64,000 bases of DNA from Scatavimonas merdipullorum (GTDB taxonomy: Bacteria > Bacillota > Clostridia > Oscillospirales > Acutalibacteraceae). Each line of letters starts with the position of its first letter. Position 1 is the first letter of the stretch. This document shows, one piece after another, positions 8,231-17,569 of the stretch. Location: positions 56,235 through 120,234 of the forward strand of contig DVGH01000050.1 in the NCBI GenBank assembly GCA_018712865.1. Direction: 5' to 3'. The translations under genes and the position numbers were made by a program. The notes under the pieces were generated by a model. It was not told the origin of the DNA and searched no databases. It saw nothing but the letters and a program-made list of their open reading frames with translations.

Positions 8231-8307
8231 TGGTGGAGGCAGAGGGACTCGAACCCACGACCTTTGCGATGTGAACGCAACGCTCTAACCAGCTGAGCCA
8301 TGCCTCC
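8231..8307 (-). tRNA. tRNA-Val (CAC)
   Basis: Acceptor GGAGGCA/TGCCTCC, T-arm GGGTTCGAGTCCC, anticodon stem TTGCG/CGCAA with loop TTCACAT giving anticodon CAC. CCA is encoded. Confidence 0.92.
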
Positions 8308-8338
8308 ATATTTCCCCGCGGCAGGCGCCGCGGTGCTT

Positions 8339-8413
8339 TGGCTGGGCTAGCTGGATTCGAACCAGCGAGTGACGGAGTCAAAGTCCGTTGCCTTACCGCT
8401 TGGCTATAGCCCA
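8339..8413 (-). tRNA. tRNA-Gln (TTG)
   Basis: Acceptor TGGGCTA/TAGCCCA (the U1-A72-type start common for Gln tRNA), anticodon stem ACGGA/TCCGT with loop CTTTGAC giving anticodon TTG. CCA is encoded. Confidence 0.93.
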
Positions 8414-8557
8414 TTAATTGGAAAGGCTTTCCGCCAACCCGTAATACCGTGATACAAAGCATAAAGCCTTTATTTTATACGGCGTGTTACGCAGGCTCTT
8501 CCGTTTTGCCTGCATACACCCCTGTCAACCGGCATTGCCGCCAGTGTAGATTACAAA

Positions 8558-8633
8558 TGGTGATCCATCGGAGATTCGAACTCCGGACACCTTGATTAAA
8601 AGTCAAGTGCTCTGCCAACTGAGCTAATGGATC
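8558..8633 (-). tRNA. tRNA-Lys (TTT)
   Basis: Acceptor GATCCAT/ATGGATC, anticodon stem CTTGA/TCAAG with loop CTTTTAA giving anticodon TTT. CCA is encoded. A spacer of about 145 nt without visible features separates it from the following tRNA-Gln. Confidence 0.93.
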
Positions 8634-8636
8634 ATA

Positions 8637-8714
8637 TGGGGTGGATAGTCGGATTCGAACCGACGGTCTCCAGTGCCACAAACTGGCGCTTTAACCAACT
8701 AAGCTATACCCACC
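8637..8714 (-). tRNA. tRNA-His (GTG)
   Basis: Acceptor GTGGGTA/TATCCAC with the extra G at -1 opposite C73, anticodon stem CCAGT/ACTGG with loop TTGTGGC giving anticodon GTG. CCA is encoded. Confidence 0.93.
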
Positions 8715-8719
8715 ATATA

Positions 8720-8796
8720 TGGCGCGCCAAAAGGGACTCGAACCCCTGACCTACTGCTTAGAAGGCAGTTGCTCTATCCAGCTGAGCTATTGGCGC
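8720..8796 (-). tRNA. tRNA-Arg (TCT)
   Basis: Acceptor GCGCCAA/TTGGCGC, anticodon stem ACTGC/GCAGT with loop CTTCTAA giving anticodon TCT. CCA is encoded. Confidence 0.93.
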
Positions 8797-8837
8797 AGAC
8801 AGTGGCAATGATTCAGCCGGATAGCCGGCAAAAAACT

Positions 8838-8911
8838 TGGAGCGGATGATGGGAATCGAACCCACACGATCAGCTTGGAAGGCTGAAGTTCTACCACTAA
8901 ACTACATCCGC
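8838..8911 (-). tRNA. tRNA-Gly (TCC)
   Basis: Acceptor GCGGATG/CATCCGC, anticodon stem TCAGC/GCTGA with loop CTTCCAA giving anticodon TCC. CCA is encoded. First gene of the cluster. Confidence 0.93.
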
Positions 8912-8942
8912 ATAACGCGTCTGCTTTTAAGCGACGGGTTAT

Positions 8943-8972
8943 ATTTTACCATATAACCCGCCGCATTGTCAA
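8943..8972 (-). promoter_or_regulatory. Promoter of tRNA operon
   Basis: On the minus strand TTGACA (8972-8967), an 18-nt spacer, then TAAAAT (8948-8943), about 30 nt before tRNA-Gly(TCC). A palindrome GCG.CGGGTTATAT/ATATAACCCG.CGC (8931-8964) overlaps spacer and -10 and might be an operator or simply a hairpin. Confidence 0.65.
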
Positions 8973-9016
8973 GCAGTTGTCCGAAGTTTTTAAACGGATT
9001 TGCGCAAAACATCTCT

Positions 9017-11350
9017 TTATAAAACATCCATTTTTAGACCGTTTTGATCGGCAGAAATATGGATTGCGGCAATGTCGCCTTCACGGTGCGTAATAATCGC
9101 GCCTGTAATCCGGTCTTCTACTTCTTTTCGGATCAAATTGCGCAGATCCCGCGCGCCGCTTTTGCCTCCCGCGGCCTTTTTTGCAAGATAGTGCGCTGCC
9201 TGGTCGTCAAACGTAAAGCGGATCCCTTTTTCGTCTAATGTAGATTCATATTCCTTGAGCATTAGCTTTGCAATGGCGCAAAAGTCTTCACCGTTTAAAC
9301 TTCTAAATACGATTATCTCATCCACACGGCTTAAAAATTCGGGCCGTAAAAATTCTGACAAAGCCTTGATCACTTTTTCCTTGCGCATGTCGTCTTCTGT
9401 TTTTCCAAAGCCCATCATACCTTCTTTTCTGTTGCTCCCCGCGTTAGAAGTCATGATAATAACCGTGTTTTCAAAATTGACAACCCTGCCGTGCGCATCG
9501 GTTACCTTTCCCTCGTCAAGAATTTGCAGAAGAATATTCAGTACATCTGGATGCGCCTTTTCGATTTCGTCAAAAAGCAAAACGGAATATGGCCTGCGGC
9601 GCACCTTTTCCGTTACCTGGCCGGCTTCGTCATAGCCAACATATCCCGGCGGGGAACCGATGATCCGCGAAACGGAATGCTTTTCCATAAATTCCGACAT
9701 ATCCAGGCGGATCAACGTTTCCGGTGTATCAAACAGCTCTGTGGAAAGCACCTTGACAAGCTCCGTCTTACCAACGCCTGTGGGCCCTACAAAAATAAAG
9801 GATGCCGGTCTTCTTCTTGGACTGATCTGTACCCTGCTGCGCCGGATCGCCGCGGCCACCGCCTGCACGGCTTCGTCCTGGCCAATAATCCGCTGCTTCA
9901 TTTTATCTTCAATATCTGCAAGCTTATTGAGTTCGTTTTCCTGCACTCTGGAAGCGGGGATCCCCGTCCACAGCTCAATCACATGGGCAACGTCGCTTTC
10001 CTCTACCTGTGCATTCAGCGCTTTATTTTGCACACGCTTGATTTTATTGCCCACCTTGGCAAGCTCTTCTCTGACCTTTGCAAGCTCTTCGTAATCAATC
10101 TTTTCCGTTTCAGATGCAATTTCATCCTCTTTTTCAGCCAAGCAGCGTTCTTCCTCTTTAAGCCTGTCGTAGGTTTCCATGCTTTTATTGCGCAGCGCCG
10201 CGCAGGCGCACGCTTCGTCCAATAGGTCGATCGCCTTATCCGGTAAAAAGCGGTCGGTAATATACCTTTCCGACAAAACCACCGCACGCCGGACAAGCTG
10301 GTCGGAAATTTTTACCCTATGATGATCTTCATAATAGGATTTTACGCCCTTAAGCACCTCGATTGTATCTGCAACGGAAGGCTCTGCCACCTTTACGGGC
10401 TGAAAACGGCGTTCCAGCGCCGCGTCTTTTTCTATATATTTTCTATATTCATTAAAGGTTGTTGCGCCAATTACCTGAATTTCCCCTCTTGAAAGCGACG
10501 GCTTTAAAATATTGGCCGCGTTCATAGTCCCTTCTGAGTCGCCGGTGCCTACAAGATTATGCACCTCATCAATAAATAAAATGACATTTCCGGCGGCCTT
10601 GACTTCATCCGTCAGGCCCTTAATACGGCTTTCAAACTGCCCGCGGAACTGCGTGCCTGCAATCAAAGCGGTTAAGTCCAGCAGTTGAATTTCCTTATCC
10701 TTCAGTCTTTGCGGCACGTTTCCCTGGGCAATACGTATTGCAAGCCCCTCTGCAATGGCTGTTTTACCCACACCAGGCTCGCCGATCAGACAGGGGTTAT
10801 TTTTGGAACGCCTGCTTAAAATTTGAATTACACGTTCAATTTCTTTATCCCTTCCAATAACCCTGTCTATCTTTCCTTCTCTGGCCCGCCGGGTCAGATC
10901 GGAACAATACATTTCTATATGCTTTCTTTTTTGTTTTTTTTCTTCCTTTTTCCTTTTTTCATTCGCCCCGGGCTGTTTTGCTGCGCCGGGCTTTTCTTCG
11001 CCCTGCTTCTGCCCGGGAAAGAAATTCTTAAAAAGCGGAAAGGTCGGTGCACCGCCCGGGGTGAAGCCGTCCTCCTCCCCTTCGCTGTCTTCGCCATCCG
11101 GAAGCTCCTGCCCCATCATTTCTGCAAAATTGGGGATTTCCCCGTTTTCACTCATTTCCATAATGGTGTCCATCTGCTCCTGCACAGCGTCAAGATCTTC
11201 GTCTGAAATTCCCATTTTCTGCATAATATCGGTAACGGGCTTGATCCCAAGCTCCTTTGCGCAGGTCAAACAATAGCCCTGCGAATCGCTTTCTGCGTTT
11301 GTAGCAACAAATACAACCGCAGGTCTTTTTTTACATCTACAACAAAGCAT
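9017..11350 (-). CDS. clpE: ATP-dependent protease ATPase subunit ClpE
   Basis: 777 residues. The N-terminus carries a zinc-finger pair (C3xxC6 and C27xxC30) instead of the ClpC N-domain, which is the mark of ClpE. A low-complexity acidic then Lys-rich linker (85-145) follows. AAA domain 1: Walker A GEPGVGKT at 190, Walker B ILFIDE ending near 262. A short coiled-coil segment (about 395-445) matches the ClpE/ClpC middle domain. AAA domain 2: Walker A GPTGVGKT at 522, Walker B LLFDEIEKAH. It should unfold substrates for ClpP and act in stress disaggregation. No CtsR operator is obvious upstream. Last gene of the long minus-strand block, 61 nt behind pgsA. Confidence 0.92.
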   Translation of the reverse strand: MLCCRCKKRPAVVFVATNAESDSQGYCLTCAKELGIKPVTDIMQKMGISDEDLDAVQEQMDTIMEMSENGEIPNFAEMMGQELPDGEDSEGEEDGFTPGGAPTFPLFKNFFPGQKQGEEKPGAAKQPGANEKRKKEEKKQKRKHIEMYCSDLTRRAREGKIDRVIGRDKEIERVIQILSRRSKNNPCLIGEPGVGKTAIAEGLAIRIAQGNVPQRLKDKEIQLLDLTALIAGTQFRGQFESRIKGLTDEVKAAGNVILFIDEVHNLVGTGDSEGTMNAANILKPSLSRGEIQVIGATTFNEYRKYIEKDAALERRFQPVKVAEPSVADTIEVLKGVKSYYEDHHRVKISDQLVRRAVVLSERYITDRFLPDKAIDLLDEACACAALRNKSMETYDRLKEEERCLAEKEDEIASETEKIDYEELAKVREELAKVGNKIKRVQNKALNAQVEESDVAHVIELWTGIPASRVQENELNKLADIEDKMKQRIIGQDEAVQAVAAAIRRSRVQISPRRRPASFIFVGPTGVGKTELVKVLSTELFDTPETLIRLDMSEFMEKHSVSRIIGSPPGYVGYDEAGQVTEKVRRRPYSVLLFDEIEKAHPDVLNILLQILDEGKVTDAHGRVVNFENTVIIMTSNAGSNRKEGMMGFGKTEDDMRKEKVIKALSEFLRPEFLSRVDEIIVFRSLNGEDFCAIAKLMLKEYESTLDEKGIRFTFDDQAAHYLAKKAAGGKSGARDLRNLIRKEVEDRITGAIITHREGDIAAIHISADQNGLKMDVL

Positions 11351-11411
11351 AAATCTTTCTCCTTTTCAATACCCGGTTTGAAAAACCGTTCTTCCAATAC
11401 GCCCTTTCCGT

Positions 11412-11996
11412 TTATAGCGTTTTTTTCCGGTCCTGGAGCAGGCGCAAAAAAATTATAAAATACCGGATCATGGCAAACAGCATAACCGCCGTTGTAATCA
11501 GCATTAAGACCAGCATTAAAATATCAAAATCGCTGGCACTGCCCGTAACAATCTCCAACACCACAATGGTAGATACGCATATATAAAACACCACCGTGGC
11601 AAGCTTTCCATACCATTTGGCCGCCGGAGGCGTAATATGTTTTCTGAGTAAATACGCGCCGCCCAAAAGCATCAGCAAATCCTTCAGTACTAAAATGACA
11701 ACAAGTGGAATAATTCTGGGCACAATCATGCCAATACAAATAATCACTGCAACCAATGTAAGCTTATCTGCAATGGGGTCTAAAATTTTGCCCAACGCCG
11801 TAATCTGGTTAAACCGGCGGGCGATCATTCCGTCAAACATATCGCTCAGCCCGGAAAGCACAAGCATAGCTGCTGAGGCAATATAATTTTTTTGGAGAAA
11901 AAAGAAAACAAACGGCACAATCAGCAGAATACGCAGCACCGACAGCAGATTTGGTACAGTTAAATTTTCCTTGAAGTGTTTCCCAATTTGAAGCAT
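11412..11996 (-). CDS. pgsA: CDP-alcohol phosphatidyltransferase (phosphatidylglycerophosphate synthase)
   Basis: About 194 residues, multi-pass. The diagnostic CDP-alcohol motif D-G-x2-A-R-x8-G-x3-D-x3-D is present (DGMIARRFNQITALGKILD PIAD). Begins near MLQIGKHFKENLTVPNLLSVLR, like other PgsA proteins (NLPNLLT..R). It makes phosphatidylglycerophosphate from CDP-diacylglycerol and glycerol-3-phosphate; cardiolipin synthase-type or other CDP-alcohol substrates cannot be excluded. The start at 11996 has GGGAAGG nine nt upstream; an ATG at 12014 with AAGGATGG is also possible. Confidence 0.85.
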   Translation of the reverse strand: MLQIGKHFKENLTVPNLLSVLRILLIVPFVFFFLQKNYIASAAMLVLSGLSDMFDGMIARRFNQITALGKILDPIADKLTLVAVIICIGMIVPRIIPLVVILVLKDLLMLLGGAYLLRKHITPPAAKWYGKLATVVFYICVSTIVVLEIVTGSASDFDILMLVLMLITTAVMLFAMIRYFIIFLRLLQDRKKTL

Positions 11997-12055
11997 GATA
12001 AGATACCTTCCCATCCATCCTTGAATTTTCTGTTCCCTATCTTTTTCTATTTCCC

Positions 12056-12823
12056 TTATTCTATGTGCGATCCCTGTACACTTCCTGCGGATATGGCTGT
12101 ATCGAAAGCCTGGGCAGACGACGGTTCAAAAAGTGTGCCCCCAAACGGTATGATGTTATAAAAATACCGGAACAAAAACGTGTTTTCCACCGTCTGTGCG
12201 TTGAATACCTGCGGCGCATCGCTTAAGAACGGAACCAGCAGCTTAATAAAGAAAACCAGCAGCGCAACGACCAGCAGGCCTTGCACAAGCCCCAGCACGG
12301 CCCCTAAAATTGCATCTACACTTCTTAAAACGGGCAGCTGAAACACCTTCCCTACGGCACCAGCTACCAGCTTAACCACAACCGAAAGCAGCAAAAATAA
12401 AACAATTATAACTAAAAGGCTAAGCAGTGCGACGATGACAGGGGCTATGACAACCTCTATCCCCTGCGCGGCACCATCCGCCGTACTTTGTACGGACTGT
12501 GCAAGCGCAGACGTGTCTATCCCAAAGTTTGGCAACAGCCGTATGACAAAATCCGGCAGGACGCTCAACGCAGAAGCAATGCCTGCCTGCGCCTGCGTAC
12601 CGCCCGTATCCATGATCTGCTGCGACATATTTTGGATCAGCTGCTGCTGGAAAAATGTTTCGTAAATCCATTGTGCAAGATACTGGCCCAGCCAAATAGA
12701 TACCGTTATAGCCGCTACCGTTCCTAAAATATGCACCAGCGTTTTTGCCGCCCCGCGCCGAATGCCCAGAAAAAAGAAGAAAACCAAAAATACAAGAATC
12801 CCAATATCCAGTACCAGATTCAT
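12056..12823 (-). CDS. CvpA family membrane protein
   Basis: 255 residues from ATG 12823 (AAAGGATAGGG upstream). Hydrophobic segments: near 1-20, 28-50, a central non-membrane stretch with AQAGIASALSVLPDF, then spans around 125-165 and 175-205. The arrangement NLVLDIGILVFLVFFFFLGIRRG at the N-terminus is typical of CvpA, named for colicin V production; members are linked to envelope stress and septation, but the molecular activity is unsettled. Lies between DUF5711 and pgsA. Confidence 0.8.
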   Translation of the reverse strand: MNLVLDIGILVFLVFFFFLGIRRGAAKTLVHILGTVAAITVSIWLGQYLAQWIYETFFQQQLIQNMSQQIMDTGGTQAQAGIASALSVLPDFVIRLLPNFGIDTSALAQSVQSTADGAAQGIEVVIAPVIVALLSLLVIIVLFLLLSVVVKLVAGAVGKVFQLPVLRSVDAILGAVLGLVQGLLVVALLVFFIKLLVPFLSDAPQVFNAQTVENTFLFRYFYNIIPFGGTLFEPSSAQAFDTAISAGSVQGSHIE

Positions 12824-12955
12824 TTTCCCTATCCTTTCTGTACCATTTTTGTATCTGCTGTGCAGGTCGGGATCAATACGCTTTCTGCAGCCCTTTAGGC
12901 TACAATATATCACATTTCCACCAAAAAAACAATTATATTTTTGTAAACAAAGCCG

Positions 12956-14197
12956 TCAGAAATTTACAAAGCGGATTTCGCTAATCCCCAATATATATGC
13001 GCTGTTTTCAGATTCCATACAAATTGCCCTTGCATCTACGCCGGCGTCGGCCGTGGCCACCTGCTCTGCATTCTTTTTATACATATAAACCGTACTGCCG
13101 CTTAGGACGCCGATGTGATTGCCATATTGATCAAGCGAAGTAATTTTCAGGTCTGTTTCCAACGGAGAAGCAGCTTCTCCATTTTTGTCCATATACACCA
13201 AATTGCAGGAACGCCCGTCGCCGGAACGGGAAAGCGATATGGCAACGCCGTTGTACATATCAATATCATAAGCCGTCAGCATCAGCTTGTTATAATTGTA
13301 AACCGTTTTGTCGGTAAAATTGGATTTGACCATGACGGCCGCATTTTCACCAATAGCAGCTATATTTCCGTTATCCATAAAAGAAGCCTGAAAAAGCAAG
13401 TTATCGTCAAACTCCAGCAGCGCCTTCGGCTCGTCTGAACTAAAATCCAGCACATACAGCGCCGAACGCATCGTACCGTCTTTGGAAGACACTCCCGTCA
13501 CTGCCGCCAGGGTTCCATTTTCGTTGATCGACACGCTGTTTGCGTAGTAATCCGCAAAATAATACGCATATTTTTGCGTATGATCCGCATTGTAGACCGT
13601 CAGCTTTGCAAAATACCCGCTGGTCTGCGTAATGACCGCATACATTCCATGGGTGTTGATATCTGCCGATAATATAGAATCCTTGGAATCGCTTTTAAAA
13701 ACGGTTTCCCCTACCGTATCGATCTGGAACCCGGCGCCGCCCAAATTATAGATCAGGCTGTAATTGCCCTTTGTAAGAATAACAGGTGAAGAATAACTGA
13801 TCTGCCGGTTTAGAACCTGTCCTGCCGTATTATTGATCACGACAAAGGATGTATCGCTTACATACGCCAAATTCTTATCCCAAAGCTTAACGTTGCCGTT
13901 GTTGACCTTCGACCCGATGATTGCGCTGGGAAAGCCCTGCCCCTGGGCGTTTCCCAACAGATTTTTCTCCACGCTGTCTGCAAGCCTGTCCGGTGAAATG
14001 TTGTTCCACCCGGCCACTGCAATCACCGCCAGCATACATACAAGCAAAATCAAAACGACCGCTTTGGTTTTTTTGGATATCTTTTCTCTGCTGACCGTCT
14101 GTGCGGAAAAGTCCTCCGCCATACCGTCGTACTTTTCCTCCTGCAATGCAGCACCCTTTTCCTGGCCGTTTTTTTCCACTTTTCCCTTATCCGGCAT
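12956..14197 (-). CDS. Membrane-anchored beta-propeller-like protein, DUF5711-like
   Basis: About 413 residues. A charged cytoplasmic N-terminus (about 40 residues) is followed by one membrane span (TKAVVLILLVCMLAVIAVAG) and a large extracytoplasmic domain of repeated short beta-strand blades (NLAYVSDTSFVVIN, GNYSLIYNLGGAGFQ, GTLAAVTGVSS, GNIAAIGENAAVMV, NHIGVLSGSTVYMY). This matches the DUF5711 type of Clostridia; function unknown. The start is taken at ATG 14197, nine nt after AAGG, overlapping truA by 11 nt; earlier TTG/ATG codons are possible. Translational coupling to truA is likely. Confidence 0.75.
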   Translation of the reverse strand: MPDKGKVEKNGQEKGAALQEEKYDGMAEDFSAQTVSREKISKKTKAVVLILLVCMLAVIAVAGWNNISPDRLADSVEKNLLGNAQGQGFPSAIIGSKVNNGNVKLWDKNLAYVSDTSFVVINNTAGQVLNRQISYSSPVILTKGNYSLIYNLGGAGFQIDTVGETVFKSDSKDSILSADINTHGMYAVITQTSGYFAKLTVYNADHTQKYAYYFADYYANSVSINENGTLAAVTGVSSKDGTMRSALYVLDFSSDEPKALLEFDDNLLFQASFMDNGNIAAIGENAAVMVKSNFTDKTVYNYNKLMLTAYDIDMYNGVAISLSRSGDGRSCNLVYMDKNGEAASPLETDLKITSLDQYGNHIGVLSGSTVYMYKKNAEQVATADAGVDARAICMESENSAYILGISEIRFVNF

Positions 14198-14990
14198 TTT
14201 CATCATCCTTCCCAAACGGCGTTTTATAACACACCTTATTTAAATACAAGCCGCATGCGGGCGCTGTCGGCCCCGCTTTTTTTCTGTCCTTCGCCTGCAA
14301 AATTGCCTTCAGGTCACCGGGTGCAAATTTCCCCTGCGCCACGCGCAAAAGCGTGCCGACCATGATCCTTACCATATTGTACAGAAAACCGTCGGCCTCC
14401 ACGCACATGGTAACCAGCTCCCCATCCCGTGTGACAGAAAACATATGTACATTCCTTGTAAAATCACCCTTTTGGCGCTTGTCCGCCGTACAAAAGGAGG
14501 TAAAATCGTGCCGTCCTACATACTGCTGTGCGGCATTGTGCAGCAACGGCACATCGAGCGGATACCGGTAGTGCAGAGCGTATCCGTCTAAAAAAGGATT
14601 GCGTGTCTGCGCGTTCCATATTTTATATATATACTGCTTGCTTACACAGGAATAGCGCGCGTGAAAATCCAAAGGAACCTCCTGCGCCCGGTGTACGGCT
14701 ATGCTCATTGGTAAAAAGCGGTTGAGCGCCGCTTTAAGCCTTTCTGCGGGGATCATATGTGTCGTTTTCAGGCTGATGCAGTACATGTTCGCATGCACGC
14801 CCGTGTCTGTACGGCTGCAGCCTTTCAGCTGAAAGCCCTGCCCTATAATCTTTTGGAGAGCATCCTGGAATACCTGCTGCACGCTTAATGCATTTTGCTG
14901 GATTTGCCAGCCATGAAACGGCCTGCCGTCGTATGAAATTGTCAATAAAATATTTCTTACCGCACCGCCGCCGGCAGGAACGCATTGCAT
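14187..14990 (-). CDS. truA: tRNA pseudouridine(38-40) synthase TruA
   Basis: About 267 residues from ATG 14990, with AGGAGTGATACT before it; it overlaps ecfT by 34 nt. TruA signatures: NILLTISYDGRPFHGWQIQ near the start, GCSRTDTGVHA with the catalytic Asp, and FLYNMVRIMVGTLL with the C-terminal RNA-binding fold. It converts U38-U40 of the anticodon arm to pseudouridine. Placement directly after ecfT is the usual Bacillota order (ecfA1-ecfA2-ecfT-truA). Confidence 0.95.
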   Translation of the reverse strand: MQCVPAGGGAVRNILLTISYDGRPFHGWQIQQNALSVQQVFQDALQKIIGQGFQLKGCSRTDTGVHANMYCISLKTTHMIPAERLKAALNRFLPMSIAVHRAQEVPLDFHARYSCVSKQYIYKIWNAQTRNPFLDGYALHYRYPLDVPLLHNAAQQYVGRHDFTSFCTADKRQKGDFTRNVHMFSVTRDGELVTMCVEADGFLYNMVRIMVGTLLRVAQGKFAPGDLKAILQAKDRKKAGPTAPACGLYLNKVCYKTPFGKDDENAG

Positions 14991-15772
14991 AGTATCACTC
15001 CTGTAAAAATAAGCGCGCATACACACACTGCGCATACGTCCGTTTTTGAAAAATGCAAGCTTTTCATCCTGGTCCTTCCGTCGCCGCCTCTGTAGCAGCG
15101 ACATTCCATGGCTGTCGCCAGCTCGTAGGCGCGCCGGAAAGCAGATACAAACAGCGGAACCAGTACCGGAACCAGCGCTTTGATCCGCTGGATCAAATTG
15201 CCGCTTTCCATATCGGCTCCCCTTGCCTTTTGTGCACTCATGATCTTGTCCGTTTCTTCCAGCAGCGTTGGAACAAACCGCAGGGCGATCGTCATCATCA
15301 TCGCTATTTCATGCACCTTCACATGAAAAACCTTCAGCGGCTTCATCAAACGCTCCAGCGCGTCTGTCAGATCTGTCGGGGAGGTTGTAAACGTAAGCAT
15401 CGAGCTTACAATAATTAAGGAAGCAATCCTGACTGCAACAAATACCGCATTATTGATGCCGGCCTGCGTGACCTTTAAAAAGCCAAATTGAACAAGCGGC
15501 TCCCCTCTGCCGTAAAACAGATTGAGCACCGCTGTAAAAAGCACGATAAATAAAATCATTTTCATGCTTTTTAAATACATTTTAATGGGTATCCGCGTCA
15601 GCAGCATCATGCTGAGCACAGACAGCGTGGTAACGGCAAGTGCATAATAATTGTTTGTGATAAATATAAAAACGATAAACGCAAGCAGCAAAAGGATTTT
15701 CATGCGTGGATCCAACCGGTGTATGGCAGATCGCCCCGGCAGATATTGTCCTAATGTAATATCCCTTACCAA
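14957..15772 (-). CDS. ecfT: ECF transporter transmembrane component EcfT
   Basis: 271 residues, about five to six membrane spans. The coupling helices with the Ala-Arg-Gly motif are visible: KIMSAQKARGADME; a second copy near AMECRCYRGG is diverged. EcfT holds the ATPase pair EcfA1/EcfA2 and interchangeable S-components for vitamin and metal uptake; no S-component is encoded in the window, so this is a shared (group II) module. Overlaps truA. Confidence 0.93.
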   Translation of the reverse strand: MVRDITLGQYLPGRSAIHRLDPRMKILLLLAFIVFIFITNNYYALAVTTLSVLSMMLLTRIPIKMYLKSMKMILFIVLFTAVLNLFYGRGEPLVQFGFLKVTQAGINNAVFVAVRIASLIIVSSMLTFTTSPTDLTDALERLMKPLKVFHVKVHEIAMMMTIALRFVPTLLEETDKIMSAQKARGADMESGNLIQRIKALVPVLVPLFVSAFRRAYELATAMECRCYRGGDGRTRMKSLHFSKTDVCAVCVCALIFTGVILCNAFLPAAVR

Positions 15773-15803
15773 GTTACCACTTCCTTCCCCTTAACATAAA
15801 CGT

Positions 15804-16664
15804 TCACAGAGCGCGGTGTTTTTGCAGGGCCAGTATTTCACCAATTGCCTGTTCCACCGTAAGAACCGCGTCAGAAACGGCATAGCCTTTCCGTCGCAGC
15901 GCCGACATGATCTTTGTGACCTGCGGTACCTGCAAGCCCATTTTTTCCAGCTTTTCCCCCTGTGAAAAAACAGCTTCCGTCTTATCAAACATAACGGCCT
16001 TTCCCTGGTGCATCACAAGGACACGGTCTGCTGTTTTTGCAATATCCTCCATACTGTGGGACACCAAAAACACCGTATTGCCGCGCTGCTTATGATATTC
16101 TGTAATCTGCGCCAAGATCACATCCCTGCCGCTGGGGTCCAGCCCTGCCGTCGGCTCATCCAAAATCAAAACATCCGGGTCCATGGCGATCACCCCTGCG
16201 ATGGCTGCCCTGCGTTTTTCCCCGCCGGAAAGCTCAAACGGAGATTTCCCCAACAGTTCCGGCCTCAGCCCGGTAAAACGGGCCGCTTTTGTAACCTTTT
16301 CCTGGATCTCTTCGTCTGAAAGCCCCATATTGCGCGGTCCAAACGCAATGTCCTTTTCGACCGTTTCTTCAAACAGCTGATATTCCGGATACTGGAATAC
16401 CAACCCTGCCTGAAAGCGCACGGAACGGATTTTTTTGGGATCTTCCCATATGTCCCTTCCGTTTAAAAGCACTCTGCCGCTTTCTGGACGTATCAGGCCG
16501 TTAAACATTTGGATCAGCGTCGATTTACCGGAGCCTGTATGCCCAATAATCCCAATCAGCTCTCCTTTTTGCACCTTGATAGATACATCCTTTACGGCCG
16601 CTTTCTCAAACGGCGTATTTAAACCGTAGGTATACGAAAGATTTTCCGTTTCTAATACGTACAT
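15804..16664 (-). CDS. ecfA2: ECF transporter ATPase EcfA2
   Basis: 286 residues. Walker A GHTGSGKST (about 43-51), Q-loop FQYPEYQLFEETVEKD, signature LSGGEKRR, Walker B VLILDEPTAG, H-loop SHS. The C-terminal tail (from about 225) is the helical ECF-specific extension. It pairs with EcfA1 to power the shared ECF module. 31 nt separate it from ecfT. Confidence 0.93.
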   Translation of the reverse strand: MYVLETENLSYTYGLNTPFEKAAVKDVSIKVQKGELIGIIGHTGSGKSTLIQMFNGLIRPESGRVLLNGRDIWEDPKKIRSVRFQAGLVFQYPEYQLFEETVEKDIAFGPRNMGLSDEEIQEKVTKAARFTGLRPELLGKSPFELSGGEKRRAAIAGVIAMDPDVLILDEPTAGLDPSGRDVILAQITEYHKQRGNTVFLVSHSMEDIAKTADRVLVMHQGKAVMFDKTEAVFSQGEKLEKMGLQVPQVTKIMSALRRKGYAVSDAVLTVEQAIGEILALQKHRAL

Positions 16665-16699
16665 AGCGTCTGGTCCTCTCTAAAACAGGGCTTTTGCCT

Positions 16700-17551
16700 T
16701 TATGTTGCCAAAACCTTTAAAAGTATTTTTATACACTCTTGCGTATCAAGCGCCATATCCTCTATCGGATAGCCGCTTGCGCGCAGCCTATAAATCAGCT
16801 CTGTCGCCTGCGGCACGTCAAGCTTATGCCGTTTTAGCAGCTCCACCTGGGAAAACACCTCGCGCGGCGCGCCCTGGGTCAGAATTTTTCCACTGTCCAT
16901 AACAAGCACCCTGTCCGCCAACACCGCTTCGTCCATATAATGTGTAATTAAAATAACGGTGATTCCTTTTTCACGGTTGAGCTTCTGTACCGTCTGTAAG
17001 ACTTCCCTGCGTCCCATAGGGTCGAGCATGGCGGTCGGCTCATCCAGCACCAGGCAATGCGGCTGCATCGCCAAAATACCCGCTATCGCCACACGCTGCT
17101 TCTGCCCGCCGGAAAGCTTGTGCGGCGCATGCGTGCGGTATTCGTACATACCAACTGTTTTCAGCGCGTCGTCTACTCTCTGGCGGATCTCTTTGGGCGG
17201 CACGCCCAGATTTTCCGGTCCAAAGGCCACATCCTCTTCCACAATGCTCGCTACAAGCTGGTTATCCGGGTTTTGCAGCACAAGCCCGACCTTACGGCGT
17301 ATTTCATACTTGCACGTGTCGTCCGCTGTGTCCATCCCGTCTACCAGCACCTTACCCTCTGTAGGCAACAGCATAGCGTTGAACTGCTTTGCCATAGTGG
17401 ATTTGCCCGAACCGTTATGTCCCAAAAGCGCGACAAATTCACCCCGGCGGACGTTCAGAGAAATATCCTTTAATACGTCTACCGGCGCTGCCTCTCCATC
17501 CTCTGAAATATACTGAAATGAAAGGTGCTGTACCTGAATAAAATCATCCAT
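16700..17551 (-). CDS. ecfA1: ECF transporter ATPase EcfA1
   Basis: 283 residues. Walker A GHNGSGKST, Q-loop LQNPDNQLVASIVEED (the EcfA1 form), signature LSGGQKQR, Walker B LVLDEPTAML, H-loop THYMDE. First ATPase of the pair; 35 nt upstream of ecfA2 and 18 nt downstream of the methyltransferase gene, so all are in one transcription unit. Confidence 0.93.
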   Translation of the reverse strand: MDDFIQVQHLSFQYISEDGEAAPVDVLKDISLNVRRGEFVALLGHNGSGKSTMAKQFNAMLLPTEGKVLVDGMDTADDTCKYEIRRKVGLVLQNPDNQLVASIVEEDVAFGPENLGVPPKEIRQRVDDALKTVGMYEYRTHAPHKLSGGQKQRVAIAGILAMQPHCLVLDEPTAMLDPMGRREVLQTVQKLNREKGITVILITHYMDEAVLADRVLVMDSGKILTQGAPREVFSQVELLKRHKLDVPQATELIYRLRASGYPIEDMALDTQECIKILLKVLAT

Positions 17552-17569
17552 TGCTTTTCCTTTTCCCGC

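Noticed and set aside
8339..8633. Spacer of about 145 nt between tRNA-Lys and tRNA-Gln as a hidden small RNA or tRNA
   Set aside because: No cloverleaf, no promoter and no terminator could be seen in it.
11351..11411. CtsR operator ahead of clpE
   Set aside because: No tandem GGTCAAA-type heptads are present in the short gap, and the gene follows pgsA in the same direction.
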